Shown here: positions 11,384 through 25,990 of the stretch, piece by piece
Position numbering within the stretch: the stretch's first letter is position 1
How the letters are laid out: every line of letters begins with the position of its first letter
Assembly: GCF_933775445.1 (NCBI RefSeq)
Contig: NW_026089434.1
Coordinates: 124,001-188,000 of the forward strand
Source of the DNA: Argentina anserina
Lineage: Eukaryota; Streptophyta; Magnoliopsida; Rosales; Rosaceae
DNA: 64,000 nucleotides
Direction of reading: 5' to 3'
Position numbers and translations under genes: made by a program
The notes under the pieces: model-generated
What the model was told of the DNA's origin: nothing
The model's database searches: none
What the model saw: only the letters and a program-made list of their open reading frames with translations

Positions 11384-14081
11384 AAACACAGGCCCACACT
11401 GGAAACAGTCTCAAATTCAATAGAAACTCGCATCAGAAAGGCTTACAGAAAGATACTCAAACGAGAATTGAAAAGATACTCAAAATGCTATAGTAAACAT
11501 ACTCAAAGGATAGAAAGATACTCAGTTTGAAAAAAACACACGCCCACACTGGAAACACTCTCAAATTCAAGAAAAACTCGCATCGAAAGCCGTTCAGAAA
11601 GATACTCAAACGAGAATTGAAAAGATACTCAAATTGCAATAGTAAACATACTCAAACGGTAGAAAGATACTCAGTTTGAAAGAAACACACGCCCACACTG
11701 GAAACACTCTCAAATTCAATAGAAACTCGCATCAGAAAGGCTTCCAGAAAGATACTCAAACTGGAATTGAAAAGATACTCAAATTGCAATAGTAAACATA
11801 CTCAAACGATAGAAAGATACTCAGTTTGAAAGAAACACACGCCCACACTGGAAACACTCTCAAGTTCAAGAAAAACTCGCATCAGAAAGGCTTACAGAAA
11901 GATACTCAAACGAGAATTGAAAAGATACTCAAATTGCAATAGTAAACATACTCAAACGATAGAAAGATACTCAGTTTGAAAGAAACACACGCCCACACTG
12001 GAAACACTCTCAAATTCAATAGAAACTCGCATCAGAAAGGCTTACAGAAAGATACTCAAACGGGAATTCTAAAGATACTCAAATTGCAATACTAAACATA
12101 CTCAAACGATAGAAAGATACTCAGTTTGAAATAAACACACGCCCACACTGGTAACACTCTCAAATTCAAGAAAAACTCGCATCAGAAAGGCTTACAGAAA
12201 GATACTCAAACGGGAATTGAAAAGATACTCAAATTGCAATAGTAAACATACTCAAACGATAGAAAGATACACAGTTTGAAAGAAACACACGCCCACACTG
12301 GAAACACTCTCAAGTTCAAGAAAAACTCGCATCAGAAAGGCTTACAGAAAGATACTCAAACGAGAATTGAAAAGATACTCAAATTGTAATAGTAAACATA
12401 CTCAAACGATAGAAAGATACTCAGTTTGAAAAAAACACACGCCCACACTGGAAACACTCTCAAATTCAAGAAAAACTCGCATCAGAAAGGCTTACAGAAA
12501 GATACTCAAACGAGAATTGAAAAGATACTCAAATTGCAATAGTAAACATACTCAAACGGTAGAAAGATACTCAGTTTGAAAGAAACACACGCCCACACTG
12601 GAAACACTCTCAAATTCAATAGAAACTCGCATCAGAAAGGCTTCCAGAAAGATACTCAAACTGGAATTGAAAAGATACTCAAATTGCAATAGTAAACATA
12701 CTCAAACGATAGAAAGATACTCAGTTTGAAAGAAACACACGCCCACACTGGAAACACTCTCAAATTCAAGAAAAACTCGCATCAGAAAGGCTTACAGAAA
12801 GATACTCAAACGAGAATTGAAAAGATACTCAAATTGCAATAGTAAACATACTCAAACGATAGAAAGATACTCAGTTTGAAAGAAACACACGCCCACACTG
12901 GAAACACTCTCAAATTCAATAGAAACTCGCATCAGAAAGGCTTACAGAAAGATACTCAAACGGGAATTGAAAAGATACTCAAATTGCAATACTAAACATA
13001 CTCAAACGATAGAAAGATACTCAGTTTGAAATAAACACACGCCCACACTGGAAACACTCTCAAATTCAATAGAAATTCGCATCGAAAGCCGTTCAGAAAG
13101 ATACTCAAACGAGAATTGAAAAGATACTCAAAGTGCAATAGTAAACATACTCAAACGATTGAAAGATACTCAGTTTAAAAGAAACACACGCCCACACTGG
13201 AAACACTCTCAAATTCAATAGAAACTCGCATCAGAAAGGCTTACAGAAAGATACTCAAACGAGAATTGAAAAGATACTCAAATTGCAATAGTAAACATAC
13301 TCAAACGATAGAAAGATACTCAGTTTGAAAGAAACACACGCCCACACTGGAAACACTCTCAAATTCAAAAGAAACTCGGATCAGAAATGCTTACAGAAAG
13401 ATACTCAAACGAGAATTGAAAAGATACTCAAATTGCAATAGTAAACATACTCAAACGGTAGAAAGATACTCAGTTTCAAAGAAACACACGCCCACACTGG
13501 AAACACTCTCAAATTGAAGAAAAACTCGCATCAGAAAGGCTTCCAGAAAGATACTCAAACTGGAATTGAAAAGATACTCAAATTGCAATAGTAAACATAC
13601 TCAAACGGTAGAAAGATACTCAGTTTCAAAGAAACACACGCCCACACTGGAAACACTCTCAAATTCAATAGAAACTCGCATCAGAAAGGCTTCCAGAAAG
13701 ATACTCAAACTGAAATTTAAAACATACTCAAATTGCAATAGTAAACATACTCAAACGATAGAAAGATACTCAGTTTGAAAGAAACACACGCCCACACTGG
13801 AAACACTCTCAAGTTCAAGAAAAACTCGCATCAGAAAGGCTTACAGAAAGATACTCAAACGAGAATTGAAAAGATACTCAAATTGCAATAGTAAACATAC
13901 TCAAACGATAGAAAGATACACAGTTTGAAAGAAACACACGCCCACACTGGAAACACTCTCAAATTCAAGAAAAACTCGCATCAGAAAGGCTTACAGAAAG
14001 ATACTCAAACGAGAATTGAAAAGATACTCAAATTGCAATAGTAAACATACTCAAACGGTAGAATGATACTCAGTTTCAAAG

Positions 14082-14979
14082 AAACACACGCCCACACTGG
14101 AAACACTCTCAAATTCAATAGAAACTCGCATCAGAAAGGCTTACAGAAAGATACTCAAACGAGAATTGAAAAGATACTCAAAATGCTATAGTAAACATAC
14201 TCAAAGGATAGAAAGATACTCAGTTTGAAAAAAACACACGCCCACACTGGAAACACTCTCAAATTCAAGAAAAACTCGCATCGAAAGCCGTTCAGAAAGA
14301 TACTCAAACGAGAATTGAAAAGATACTCAAATTGCAATAGTAAACATACTCAAACGGTAGAAAGATACTCAGTTTCAAAGAAACACACGCCCACACTGGA
14401 AACACTCTCAAATTCAATAGAAACTCGCATCAGAAAGGCTTCCAGAAAGATACTCAAACTGGAATTGAAAAGATACTCAAATTGCAATAGTAAACATACT
14501 CAAACGATAGAAAGATACTCAGTTTGAAAGAAACACACGCCCATACTGGAAACACTCTCAAGTTCAAGAAAAACTCGCATCAGAAAGGCTTACAGAAAGA
14601 TACTCAAACGAGAATTGAAAAGATACTCAAATTGCAATAGTAAACATACTCAAACGATAGAAAGATACTCAGTTTGAAAGAAACACACGCCCACACTGGA
14701 AACACTCTCAAATTCAATAGAAACTCGCATCAGAAAGGCTTACAGAAAGATACTCAAACGGGAATTGAAAAGATACTCAAATTGCAATACTAAACATACT
14801 CAAACGATAGAAAGATACTCAGTTTGAAATAAACACACGCCCACACTGGAAACACTCTCAAATTCAATAGAAATTCGCATCGAAAGCCGTTCAGAAAGAT
14901 ACTCAAACGAGAATTGAAAAGATACTCAAAGTGCAATAGTAAACATACTCAAACGATTGAAAGATACTCAGTTTAAAAG
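14082..14979. repeat. Complete 6-monomer higher-order unit (898 bp), zone A
   Basis: It has the same six monomers in the same order as the unit at 8239: a-prime, b1, a-second, h1, the 'gggaatt' copy with 'caatactaaac', and h2 with the 'caaagtgcaatag' and 'gtttaaaag' tail. The next a-prime begins immediately at 14980, so here the 898 bp period is directly confirmed. A private change, 'gtagaatgatac' near 14060, lies just upstream. Confidence 0.87.
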
Positions 14980-16178
14980 AAACACAGGCCCACACTGGAA
15001 ACACTCTCAAATTCAATAGAAACTCGCATCAGAAAGGCTTACAGAAAGATACTTAAACGAGAATTGAAAAGATACTCAAAATGCTATAGTAAACATACTC
15101 AAAGGATAGAAAGATACTCAGTTTGAAAAAAACACACGCCCACACTGGAAACACTCTCAAATTCAAGAAAAACTCGCATCGAAAGCCGTTCAGAAAGATA
15201 CTCAAACGAGAATTGAAAAGATACTCAAATTGCAATAGTAAACATACTCAAACGGTAGAAAGATACTCAGTTTGAAAGAAACACACGCCCACACTGGAAA
15301 CACTCTCAAATTCAATAGAAACTCGCATCAGAAAGGCTTACAGAAAGATACTCAAACGAGAATTGAAAAGATACTCAAAATGCAATAGTAAACATACTCA
15401 AACGATAGAAAGATACTCAGTTTGAAAGAAACACACGCCCACACTGGAAACACTCTCAAATTCAATAGAAACTCGCATCAGAGAGGCTTACAGAAAGATA
15501 CTCAAACGAGAATTGAAAAGATACTCAAATTGCAATAGTAAACATACTCAAACGATAGAAAGATACTCAGTTTGAAAGAAACACACGCCCACACTAGAAA
15601 CACTCTCAAATTCAAGAAAAACTCGCATCAGACAGGCTTACAGAAAGATACTCAAACGAGAATTGAAAAGATACTCAATTTGCAATAGTAAACATACTCA
15701 AACAATAGAAAGATACTCAATTTGAAAGAAACACACGCCCACACTGGAGACACTCTCAAATTCAATAGAAACTCGCATCAGAAAGGCTTACAGAAAGATA
15801 CTCAAACGAGAAATGAAAAGATACTCAAATTGCAATAGTAAACATACTCAAACGATAGAAAGATACTCAGTTTGAAAGAAACACACGCCCACACTGGAAA
15901 CACTCTCAAATTCAATAGAAACTCGCATCAGAAAGGCTTACAGAAAGATACGCAAACGAGAATTGAAAAGATACTCAAATTGCAATAGTAAACATACTCA
16001 AACGATAGAAAGATACTCAGTTTGAAAGAAACACACGCCCACACTGGAAACACTCTCAAATTCAGTAGAAACTCGCATCAGAAAGGCTTACAGAAAGATA
16101 CTCAAACGAGAATTGAAAAGATACTCAAATGGCAATAGTAAACATACTCAAACGATAGAAAGATACTCAGTTTGAAAG

Positions 16179-16327
16179 AAACACACGCCCACACTGGAAA
16201 CACTCTCAAATTCAAGAACAAGTCGCATCGAAAGCCGTTCAGAAAGATACTCAAACGAGAATTCAAAAGATACCCAAATTGCAATGGTAAACATACTCAA
16301 ACGATAGAAAGATACTCAGTTTGAAAG
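16179..16327 (+). repeat. Reference copy of 149 bp class b2 monomer
   Basis: The b2 subtype is marked by 'aagaacaagtcgcatcg' followed by 'aaagccgttcag' and usually ends with 'caatggtaaac'. This particular copy also has 'gaattcaaaagataccc', a form shared with copies near 19.1, 20.45, 23.45 and 24.2 kb. The first b2 in the window is here and the last is at 29508-29656, so the subtype is restricted to zone B1. Confidence 0.92.
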
Positions 16328-18426
16328 AAACACACGCCCACACTGGAAACACTCTCAAATTCAATAGAAACTCGCATCCGAAAGGCTTACAGAAAGATAC
16401 TCAAACGAGAATTGAAAAGATACTCAAATTGCAATAGTAAACATACTCAAACGATAGAAAGATAATCAGTTTGAAAGAAACACACGCCCACACTGGAAAC
16501 ACTCTCAAATTCAATAGAAAGTCGCATCAGAAAGGCTTACAGAAAGATACGCAAACGAGAATTGAAAAGATACTCAAATTGCAATAGTAAACATACTCAA
16601 ACGATAGAAAGATACTCAGTTTGAAAGAAACACACGCCCACACTGGAAACACTCTCAAATTCAATAGAAACTCGCATCAGAAAGGCTTACAGAAAGATAC
16701 TCAAACGAGAATTGAAAAGATACTCAAAATGCAATAGTAAACATACTCAAACGATAGAAAGATACTCAGTTTGAAAGAAACACACGCCCACACTGGAAAC
16801 ACTCTCAAATTCAATAGAAACTCGCATCAGAGAGGCTTACAGAAAGATACTCAAACGAGAATTGAAAAGATACTCAAATTGCAATAGTAAACATACTCAA
16901 ACATTAGAAAGATACTCAGTTTGAAAGAAACACACGCCCACACTGGAAACACTCTCAAATTCAAGAAAAACTCGCATCAGACAGGCTTACAGAAAGATAC
17001 TCAAACGAGAATTGGAAAGATACTCAATTTGCAATAGTAAACATACTCAAACAATAGAAAGATACTCAATTTGAAAGAAACACACGCCCACACTGGAGAC
17101 ACTCTCAAATTCAATAGAAACTCGCATCAGAAAGGCTTACAGAAAGATACTCAAACGAGAAATGAAAAGATACTCAAATTGCAATAGTAAACATACTCAA
17201 ACGATAGAAAGATACTGAGTTTGAAAGAAACACACGCCCACACTGGAAACACTCTCAAATTCAATAGAAACTCGCATCCGAAAGGCTTACAGAAAGATAC
17301 TCAAACGAGAATTGAAAAGATACTCAAATTGCAATAGTAAACATACTCAAACGATAGAAAGATACTCAGTTTGAAAGAAACACACGCCCACACTGGAAAC
17401 ACTCTCAAATTCAATAGAAAGTCGCATCAGAAAGGCTTACAGAAAGATACTCAAACGAGAAATGAAAAGATACTCAAATTGCAATAGTAAACATACTCAA
17501 ACGATAGAAAGATACTGAGTTTGAAAGAAACACACGCCCACACTGGAAACACTCTCAAATTCAGTAGAAACTCGCATCAGAAAGGCTTACAGAAAGATAC
17601 TCAAACGAGAATTGAAAAGATACTCAAATTGCAATAGTAAACATACTCAAACGATAGAAAGATACTCAGTTTGAAAGAAACACACGCCCACACTGGAAAC
17701 ACTCTCAAATTCAAGAAAAAGTCGCATCAGACAGGCTTACAGAAAGATACGCAAACGAGAATTGAAAAGATACTCAAATTGCAATGGTAAACATACTCAA
17801 ACGATAGAAAGATACTCAGTTTGAAAGAAACACACGCCCACACTGGAAACACTCTCAAATTCAATAGAAACTCGCATCAGAAAGGCTTACAGAAAGATAC
17901 TCAAACGAGAATTGAAAAGATACTCAAATTGCAATAGTAAACATACTCAAACGATAGAAAGATACTCAGTTTGAAAGAAACACACGCCCACACTGGAAAC
18001 ACTCTCAAATTCAATAGAAACTCGCATCAGAAAGGCTTACAGAAAGATACGCAAACGAGAATTGAAAAGATACTCAAATTGCAATAGTAAACATACTCAA
18101 ACGATAGAAAGATACTCAGTTTGAAAGAAACACACGCCCACACTGGAAACACTCTTAAATTCAAGAACAAGTCGCATCGAAAGCCGTTCAGAAAGATACT
18201 CAAACGAGAATTGAAAAGATACTCAAATTGCAATGGTAAACATACTCAAACGATAGAAAGATACTCAGTTTGAAAGAAACACACGCCCACACTGGAAACA
18301 CTCTCAAATTCAATAGAAACTCGCATCCGAAAGGCTTACAGAAAGATACTCAAACGAGAAATGAAAAGATACTCAAATTGCAATAGTAAACATTCTCAAA
18401 CGATAGAAAGATACTCAGTTTGAAAA

Positions 18427-18575
18427 AAACACACGCCCACACTAGAAACACTCTCAAATTCAAGAAAAAGTCGCATTGAAAGCCGTTCAGAAAGATACTC
18501 AAACCAGAATTGAAAAGATACTCAAATTGCAATGGTAAACATACTCAAACGATAGAAAGATACTCAGTTTGAAAG
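18427..18575 (+). repeat. Reference copy of 149 bp class b3 monomer
   Basis: The b3 subtype is marked by 'aagaaaaagtcgcattg' and 'aaagccgttcag', usually with the linked downstream markers 'aaaccagaattg' and 'caatggtaaac'. This is its first appearance in the window. It recurs to the right-hand end. A late variant, from about 49.1 kb, lacks the downstream markers and has 'aaacgagaattg' and 'caatagtaaac' instead, so it is a b3 front half joined to a class a back half. Confidence 0.92.
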
Positions 18576-21224
18576 AAACACACGCCCACACTGGAAACAC
18601 TCTCAAATTCAATAGAAACTCGCATCAGAAAGGCTTCCAGAAAGATACTCAAACGAGAATTGAAAAGATACTCAAATTGCAATAGTAAACATACTCAAAC
18701 GATAGAAAGATACTCAGTTTGAAAGAAACACACGCCCACACTGGAAACACTCTCAAATTCAATAGAAACTCGCATCAGAAAGGCTTACAGAAAGATACGC
18801 AAACGAGAATTGAAAAGATACTCAAATTGCAATAGTAAACATACTCAAACGATAGAAAGATACTCAGTTTGAAAGAAACACACGCCCACACTGGAAACAC
18901 TCTCAAATTCAGTAGAAACTCGCATCAGAAAGGCTTACAGAAAGATACTCAAACGAGAATTGAAAAGATACTCAAATTGCAATAGTAAACATACTCAAAC
19001 GATAGAAAGATACTCAGTTTGAAAGAAACACACGCCCACACTGGAAACACTCTCAAATTCAAGAACAAGTCGCATCGAAAGCCGTTCAGAAAGATACTCA
19101 AACGAGAATTCAAAAGATACCCAAATTGCAATGGTAAACATACTCAAACGATAGAAAGATACTCAGTTTGAAAGAAACACACGCCCACACTGGAAACACT
19201 CTCAAATTCAATAGAAACTCGCATCCGAAAGGCTTACAGAAAGATACTCAAACGAGAATTGAAAAGATACTCAAATTGCAATAGTAAACATACTCAAACG
19301 ATAGAAAGATACTCAGTTTGAAAGAAATACACGCCCACACTGGAAACACTCTCAAATTCAATAGAAAGTCGCATCAGAAAGGCTTACAGAAAGATACGCA
19401 AACGAGAATTGAAAAGATACTCAAATTGCAATAGTAAACATACTCAAACGATAGAAAGATACTCAGTTTGAAAGAAACACACGCCCACACTGGAAACACT
19501 CTCAAATTCAATAGAAACTCGCATCAGAAAGGCTTACAGAAAGATACTCAAACGAGAATTGAAAAGATACTCAAAATGCAATAGTAAACATACTCAAACG
19601 ATAGAAAGATACTCAGTTTGAAAGAAACACACGCCCACACTGGAAACACTCTCAAATTCAATAGAAACTCGCATCAGAGAGGCTTACAGAAAGATACTCA
19701 AACGAGAATTGAAAAGATACTCAAATTGCAATAGTAAACATACTCAAACATTAGAAAGATACTCAGTTTGAAAGAAACACACGCCCACACTGGAAACACT
19801 CTCAAATTCAATAGAAACTCGCATCAGAGAGGCTTACAGAAAGATACTCAAACGAGAATTGAAAAGATACTCAAATTGCAATAGTAAACATACTCAAACA
19901 TTAGAAAGATACTCAGTTTGAAAGAAACACACGCCCACACTGGAAACACTCTCAAATTCAAGAAAAAATCGCATCAGACAGGCTTACAGAAAGATACTCA
20001 AACGAGAATTGAAAAGATACTCAATTTGCAATAGTAAACATACTCAAACAATAGAAAGATACTCAATTTGAAAGAAACACACGCCCACACTGGAGACACT
20101 CTCAAATTCAATAGAAACTCGCATCAGAAAGGCTTACAGAAAGATACTCAAACGAGAAATGAAAAGATACTCAAATTGCAATAGTAAACATACTCAAACG
20201 ATAGAAAGATACTGAGTTTGAAAGAAACACACGCTCACACTGGAAACACTCTCAAATTCAATAGAAACTCGCATCCGAAAGGCTTACAGAAAGATACTCA
20301 AACGAGAATTGAAAAGATACTCAAATTGCAATAGTAAACATACTCAAACGATAGAAAGATACTCAGTTTGAAAGAAACACACGCCCACACTGGAAACACT
20401 CTCAAATTCAAGAACAAGTCGCATCGAAAGCCGTTCAGAAAGATACTCAAACGAGAATTCAAAAGATACCCAAATTGCAATGGTAAACATACTCAAACGA
20501 TAGAAAGATACTCAGTTTGAAAGAAACACACGCCCACACTGGAAACACTCTCAAATTCAATAGAAACTCGCATCAGAAAGGCTTACAGAAAGATACTCAA
20601 ACGAGAATTGAAAAGATACTCAAAATGCAATAGTAAACATACTCAAACGATAGAAAGATACTCAGTTTGAAAGAAACACACGCCCACACTGGAAACACTC
20701 TCAAATTCAATAGAAACTCGCATCAGAGAGGCTTACAGAAAGATACTCAAACGAGAATTGAAAAGATACTCAAATTGCAATAGTAAACATACTCAAACAT
20801 TAGAAAGATACTCAGTTTGAAAGAAACACACGCCCACACTGGAAACACTCTCAAATTCAATAGAAACTCGCATCAGAGAGGCTTACAGAAAGATACTCAA
20901 ACGAGAATTGAAAAGATACTCAAATTGCAATAGTAAACATACTCAAACATTAGAAAGATACTCAGTTTGAAAGAAACACACGCCCACACTGGAAACACTC
21001 TCAAATTCAAGAAAAAATCGCATCAGACAGGCTTACAGAAAGATACTCAAACGAGAATTGAAAAGATACTCAATTTGCAATAGTAAACATACTCAAACAA
21101 TAGAAAGATACTCAATTTGAAAGAAACACACGCCCACACTGGAGACACTCTCAAATTCAATAGAAACTCGCATCAGAAAGGCTTACAGAAAGATACTCAA
21201 ACGAGAAATGAAAAGATACTCAAA

Positions 21225-21845
21225 TTGCAATAGTAAACATACTCAAACGATAGAAAGATACTGAGTTTGAAAGAAACACACGCTCACACTGGAAACACTC
21301 TCAAATTCAATAGAAACTCGCATCCGAAAGGCTTACAGAAAGATACTCAAACGAGAATTGAAAAGATACTCAAATTGCAATAGTAAACATACTCAAACGA
21401 TAGAAAGATACTCAGTTTGAAAGAAACACACGCCCACACTGGAAACACTCTCAAATTCAATAGAAAGTCGCATCAGAAAGGCTTACAGAAAGATACTCAA
21501 ACGATAATTGAAAAGATACTCAAATTGCAATAGTAAACATACTCAAACGATAGAAAGATACTCAGTTTGAAAGAAACACACGCCGACACTGGAAACACTC
21601 TCAAATTCAATAGAAACTCGCATCCGAAAGGCTTACAGAAAGATACTCAAACGAGAAATGAAAAGATACTCAAATTGCAATAGTAAACATTCTCAAACGA
21701 TAGAAAGATACTCAGTTTGAAAAAAACACACGCCCACACTAGAAACACTCTCAAATTCAAGAAAAAGTCGCATTGAAAGCCGTTCAGAAAGATACTCAAA
21801 CCAGAATTGAAAAGATACTCAAATTGCAATGGTAAACATACTCAA
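21225..21845. repeat. Segment repeated at about 22274-22894 (offset 1049 bp)
   Basis: Markers 'gatactgag', 'catccgaaagg', 'acgataattg', 'gagaaatgaaaag', 'aaacattctc' and 'cactagaaac', together with the b3 monomer, recur at a constant offset of 1049 bp (seven monomers, one of them 149 bp). This is a local higher-order tandem pair. Boundaries are approximate. Confidence 0.75.
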
Positions 21846-24800
21846 ATGATAGAAAGATACTCAGTTTGAAAGAAACACACGCCCACACTGGAAACACTCT
21901 CAAATTCAATAGAAACTCGCATCAGAAAGGCTTACAGAAAGATACTCAAACGAGAATTGAAAAGATACTCAAATTGCAATAGTAAACATACTCAAACATT
22001 AGAAAGATACTCAGTTTGAAAGAAACACACGCCCACACTGGAAACACTCTCAAATTCAAGAAAAACTCGCATCAGACAGACTTACAGAAAGATACTCAAA
22101 CGAGAATTGAAAAGATACTCAATTTGCAATAGTAAACATACTCAAACAATAGAAAGATACTCAATTTGAAAGAAACACACGCCCACACTGGAGACACTCT
22201 CAAATTCAATAGAAACTCGCATCAGAAAGGCTTACAGAAAGATACTCAAACGAGAAATGAAAAGATACTCAAATTGCAATAGTAAACATACTCAAACGAT
22301 AGAAAGATACTGAGTTTGAAAGAAACACACGCCCACACTGGAAACACTCTCAAATTCAATAGAAACTCGCATCCGAAAGGCTTACAGAAAGATACTCAAA
22401 CGAGAATTGAAAAGATACTCAAATTGCAATAGTAAACATACTCAAACGATAGAAAAATACTCAGTTTGAAAGAAACACACGCCCACACTGGAAACACTCT
22501 CAAATTCAATAGAAAGTCGCATCAGAAAGGCTTACAGAAAGATACTCAAACGATAATTGAAAAGATACTCAAATTGCAATAGTAAACATACTCAAACGAT
22601 AGAAAGATACTCAGTTTGAAAGAAACACACGCCCACACTGGAAACACTCTCAAATTCAATAGAAACTCGCATCCGAAAGGCTTACAGAAAGATACTCAAA
22701 CGAGAAATGAAAAGATACTCAAATTGCAATAGTAAACATTCTCAAACGATAGAAAGATACTCAGTTTGAAAAAAACACACGCCCACACTAGAAACACTCT
22801 CAAATTCAAGAAAAAGTCGCATTGAAAGCCGTTCAGAAAGATACTCAAACCAGAATTGAAAAGATACTCAAATTGCAATGGTAAACATACTTAAACGATA
22901 GAAAGATACTCAGTTTGAAAGAAACATACGCCCACACTGGAAACACTCTCAAATTCAATAGAAACTCGCATCAGAAAGGCTTACAGAAAGATACTCAAAC
23001 GAGAATTGAAAAGATACTCAAATTGCAATAGTAAACATACTCAAACGATAGAAAGATACTCAGTTTGAAAGAAACACACGCCCACACTGGAAACACTCTC
23101 AAATTCAATAGAAACTCGCATCAGAAAGGCTTACAGAAAGATACGCAAACGAGAATTGAAAAGATACTCAAATTGCAATAGTAAACATACTCAAACGATA
23201 GAAAGATACTCAGTTTGAAAGAAACACACGCCCACACTGGAAACACTTTCAAATTCAGTAGAAACTCGCATCAGAAAGGCTTACAGAAAGATACTCAAAC
23301 GAGAATTGAAAAGATACTCAAATTGCAATAGTAAACATACTCAAACGATAGAAAGATACTCAGTTTGAAAGAAACACATGCCCACACTGGAAACACTCTC
23401 AAATTCAAGAACAAGTCGCATCGAAAGCCGTTCAGAAAGATACTCAAACGAGAATTCAAAAGATACCCAAATTGCAATGGTAAACATACTCAAACGATAG
23501 AAAGATACTCAGTTTGAAAGAAACACACGCCCACACTGGAAACACTCTCAAATTCAATAGAAACTCGCATCCGAAAGGCTTACAGAAAGATACTCAAACG
23601 AGAATTGAAAAGATACTCAAATTGCAATAGTAAACATACTCAAACGATAGAAAGATACTCAGTTTGAAAGAAACACACGCCCACACTGGAAACACTCTCA
23701 AATTCAATAGAAAGTCGCATCAGAAAGGCTTACAGAAAGATACTCAAACGATAATTGAAAAGATACTCAAATTGCAATAGTAAACATACTCAAACGATAG
23801 AAAGATACTCAGTTTGAAAGAAACACACGCCCACACTGGAAACACTCTCAAATTCAATAGAAACTCGCATCAGAAAGGCTTACAGAAAGATACTCAAACG
23901 AGAATTGAAAAGATACTCAAATTGCAATAGTAAACATACTCAAACGATAGAAAGATACTCAGTTTGAAAGAAACAAACGCCCACACTGGAAACACTCTCA
24001 AATTCAATAGAAACTCGCATCAGAAAGGCTTACAGAAAGATACTCAAACGAGAATTGAAAAGATACTCAAATTGCAATAGTAAACATACTCAAACGATAG
24101 AAAGATACTCAGTTTGAAAGAAACACACGCCCACACTGGAAACACTCTCAAATTCAAGAACAAGTCGCATCGAAAGCCGTTCAGAAAGATACTCAAACGA
24201 GAATTCAAAAGATACCCAAATTGCAATGGTAAACATACTCAAACGATAGAAAGATACTCAGTTTGAAAGAAACACACGCCCACACTGGAAACACTCTCAA
24301 ATTCAATAGAAACTCGCATCCGAAAGGCTTACAGAAAGATACTCAAACGAGAATTGAAAAGATACTCAAATTGCAATAGTAAACATACTCAAACGATAGA
24401 AAGATACTCAGTTTGAAAGAAACACACGCCCACACTGGAAACACTCTCAAATTCAATAGAAAGTCGCATCAGAAAGGCTTACAGAAAGATACTCAAACGA
24501 GAATTGAAAAGATACTCAAATTGCAATAGTAAACATACTCAAACGATAGAAAGATACTCAGTTTGAAAGAAACACACGCCCACACTGGAAACACTCTCAA
24601 ATTCAAGAACAAGTCGCATCGAAAGCCGTTCAGAAAGATACCCAAACGAGAATTGAAAAGATATTCAAATTGCAATGGTAAACATACTCAAACGATAGAA
24701 AGATACTCAGTTTGAAAGAAACACACGCCCACACTGGAAACACTCTCAAATTCAATAGAAACTCGCATCCGAAAGGCTTACAGAAAGATACTCAAACGAG

Positions 24801-25990
24801 AATTGAAAAGATACTCAAATTGCAATAGTAAACATACTCAAACGATAGAAAGATACTCAGTTTGAAAGAAACACACGCCCACACTGGAAACACTCTCAAA
24901 TTCAATAGAAAGTCGCATCAGAAAGGCTTACAGAAAGATACTCAAACGATAATTGAAAAGATACTCAAATTGCAATAGTAAACATACTCAAACGATAGAA
25001 AGATACTGAGTTTGAAAGAGACACACGCCCACACTGGAAACACTCTCAAATTCAAGAAAAAGTCGCATTGAAAGCCGTTCAGAAAGATACTCAAACAAGA
25101 ATTGAAAAGATACTCAAATTGCAATGGTAAACATACTCAAACGATAGAAAGATACTCAGTTTGAAAGAAACACACGCCCACACTGGAAACACTCTCAAAT
25201 TCAATAGAAACTCGCATCAGAAAGGCTTACAGAAAGATACTCAAATGAGAATTGAAAAGATACTCAAATTGCAATAGTAAACATACTCAAACGATAGAAA
25301 GATACTCAGTTTGAAAGAAACAAACGCCCACACTGGAAACACTCTCAAATTCAATAGAAACTCGCATCAGAAAGGCTTACAGAAAGATACGCAAACGAGA
25401 ATTGAAAAGATACTCAAATTGCAATAGTAAACATACTCAAACGATAGAAAGATACTCAGTTTGAAAGAAACACACGCCCACACTGGAAACACTCTCAAAT
25501 TCAATAGAAACTCGCATCAGAAAGGCTTACAGAAAGATACTCAAACGAGAATTGAAAAGATACTCAAAATGCAATAGTAAACATACTCAAACGATAGAAA
25601 GATACTCAGTTTGAAAGAAACACACGCCCACACTGGAAACACTCTCAAATTCAATAGAAACTCGCATCAGAGAGGCTTACAGAAAGATACTCAAACGAGA
25701 ATTGAAAAGATACTCAAATTGCAATAGTAAACATACTCAAACATTAGAAAGATACTCAGTTTGAAAGAAACACACGCCCACACTGGAAACACTCTCAAAT
25801 TCAAGAAAAACTCGCATCAGACAGGCTTACAGAAAGATACTCAAACGAGAATTGAAAAGATACTCAATTTGCAATAGTAAACATACTCAAACAATAGAAA
25901 GATACTCAATTTGAAAGAAACACACGCCCACACTGGAGACACTCTCAAATTCAATAGAAACTCGCATCAGAAAGGCTTACAGAAAGATAC

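Larger units (their letters stand above)
1..15278. repeat. Zone A: b1-type higher-order domain
   Basis: This stretch is defined by b1 monomers and by a set of linked variants seen rarely or not at all further right: 'aaaatgctatag', 'gcttccag' with 'aaactggaattg', 'aagttcaagaaaaactc', 'aaacgggaatt' with 'caatactaaac', 'gtttgaaataaac', and 'caaagtgcaatag' with 'gattgaaag' and 'gtttaaaag'. These occur in a fixed order and form a 6-monomer unit (complete copies annotated separately). The unit is often interrupted by losses and gains of whole monomers. The last b1 copy ends at 15278, after which plain class a monomers take over. Confidence 0.85.
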
